Below are positions 13,866-14,526 of a stretch of 14,526 nt of DNA, piece by piece. The notes beneath the pieces were generated by a model. It did no database searches, was not told the origin of the DNA, and was given only the letters and a program-made list of their open reading frames with translations. The stretch spans positions 1 through 14,526 of the forward strand of contig JAEZYZ010000356.1 of NCBI GenBank assembly GCA_023418705.1. Direction: 5' to 3'. This DNA comes from Pseudomonadota bacterium (GTDB lineage Bacteria; Myxococcota_A; Polyangia; Polyangiales; Polyangiaceae). Every line of letters begins with the position of its first letter. Within the stretch, counting starts at the first letter, position 1. The position numbers and the translations under genes were made by a program.

Positions 13866-14526
13866 GATACCTCTGTGGAGAGCCGCGCCGCGGTCACGAT
13901 CTGAAAACCGAGCAGCTCCGGCCACGCCCGACAGACGCGCGCCTCCAGCGGCTCGACGCAGCGTTCGTAGATCGAATACGCGGGCGACTGCGCGAGCGTC
14001 AGGTGGTCGCCCGCTTCGACGTCGGCGTCGAACCACCGGCGCAGCAGCGGGGCCAGCGATTGAACGAGCGACGGCGAACAGGTGTCGCCAAGCAGAAAAA
14101 ACCCGACATGCTCGAGCAGGCGCTGGATACTGCGGCGTGTGAAAAAGCGCAGGTGGGTGCGATCGTACAAGCCCGAGTAGGCGTAGTCGAACCGCCCGAG
14201 CAAGGTCCGGGCCCGGTTGTACCAGACGGCGTAGTTCGGCACGGAGATCAACCACACCGCCCGCGACAACGGCGGCGCCGCGCTCAGGCGCTGCAAGAAC
14301 TCAACCGGGTTCACCACGTGCTCGACGACGTCCGAAAGCAGCACCGCGTCGAACGGCTCCGCCCCCGGATCGCTGGCCCAGTCCTCTGCGCTACCACACA
14401 GCACCCGATCGCAGCTTTCGCTTGCCAGCCGCGCGGCGCGGGCGTTCGGCTCCACGCCCACGATGTGCGCGCCGGGACGTGCCGCGCGAAGGGCGCGGGC
14501 GGTGGGGCCCCCCCCCCCCCCCACCG
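13862..14526 (-). CDS. Class I SAM-dependent methyltransferase, 5' end missing at right edge
   Basis: The C-terminal about 215 residues of a methyltransferase. Visible parts include the end of strand 2 with acidic E (I-V-G-V-E-P-N-A-R-A-A), F-D-A-V-L-L-S-D-V-V-E-H-V-V-N-P and L-I-S-V-P-N-Y-A-V-W-Y-N-R. These are followed by a G-R-F-D-Y-A-Y-S-G-L-Y-D-R-T-H-L-R-F-F-T block typical of methyltransferases in O-antigen and surface-glycan loci. Motif I should lie just before P-T-A-R-A-L, where the window instead reads a run of glycines encoded by a homopolymer (14508-14522). No true start is visible and the gene continues beyond the edge. It is coupled to the GT-C gene by a GTGA overlap (13865-13862), so the two probably act in one glycan or glycolipid modification pathway. 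Confidence 0.8.
   Translation of the reverse strand, partial: VGGGGGPTARALRAARPGAHIVGVEPNARAARLASESCDRVLCGSAEDWASDPGAEPFDAVLLSDVVEHVVNPVEFLQRLSAAPPLSRAVWLISVPNYAVWYNRARTLLGRFDYAYSGLYDRTHLRFFTRRSIQRLLEHVGFFLLGDTCSPSLVQSLAPLLRRWFDADVEAGDHLTLAQSPAYSIYERCVEPLEARVCRAWPELLGFQIVTAARLSTEVS
14508..14522. repeat. C15 homopolymer at the window edge
   Basis: Fifteen consecutive C (G on the coding minus strand) occur exactly where methyltransferase motif I (x-G-C-G-x-G) is expected and 4 nt from the end of the window. A read-end or contig-end artefact is more likely than a real tract. Confidence 0.6.

Noticed and set aside
13866..14255. N-terminal extension of the GT-C glycosyltransferase
   Set aside because: The extension is Arg-rich shadow sequence of the methyltransferase in another frame; the GTGA overlap at 13865 gives a natural start.
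1..14526. CRISPR arrays, tRNA/rRNA genes, insertion sequences or att sites
   Set aside because: No regularly spaced direct repeats, cloverleaf-like segments, transposase motifs or flanking inverted repeats were seen. Recurrent gagctcgag-like words reflect Glu-Leu codons in GC-rich genes.

Overview
The window looks like chromosomal DNA from a GC-rich deltaproteobacterium, most likely a myxobacterium of the Polyangia/Sorangium type. This is inferred from third-codon positions that are almost all G or C, dense gene packing with ATGA/GTGA/TTGA overlaps, and lipoproteins whose anchor cysteine is followed by a Gly/Ser/Thr- or Ala/Asp-rich linker. No rRNA or tRNA gene, insertion sequence or CRISPR array was seen. 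Both ends of the window cut through genes.

Left part (1-453). The 5' end of a minus-strand lipoprotein gene runs off the left edge. It is followed by a relatively AT-rich divergent intergenic region that should hold the promoters for both directions.

Central plus-strand operon (454-7917). Seven genes are packed head to tail. The first encodes a lipoprotein-like diheme c-type cytochrome of the SO2930/HNE_0200 kind. The other six form a complete ebo cluster in the order eboD (sugar phosphate cyclase, dehydroquinate-synthase fold), eboC (UbiA-type prenyltransferase), eboA, eboB (TatD-like metal hydrolase), eboE (TIM-barrel epimerase/isomerase type) and eboF (alkaline-phosphatase-superfamily/NPP-like). 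Four of the junctions (cytochrome-D, D-C, B-E, E-F) overlap by 4 bp or are separated by 4 nt, so the cluster is probably one transcript with translational coupling. From general knowledge of ebo clusters in cyanobacteria, proteobacteria and eustigmatophyte plastids, the genes are thought to make or move an unidentified, probably prenylated, cyclised-sugar-derived metabolite with an envelope role. The coupled cytochrome is the unusual part here and suggests a redox step on the periplasmic side.

Right part (7888-14526). This is an envelope-glycan-like neighbourhood. It holds a minus-strand YfhO-type polytopic membrane protein whose 3' end overlaps eboF by 30 bp, a divergent plus-strand pair (single-pass discoidin/F5-8C membrane protein, then a class I SAM methyltransferase), and a convergent minus-strand pair (5'-truncated methyltransferase, then a GT-C/PMT-like glycosyltransferase). 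The two pairs meet with 2 nt between their stop codons. The right edge contains a 15-nt C run that probably marks an assembly or read artefact inside the methyltransferase gene.
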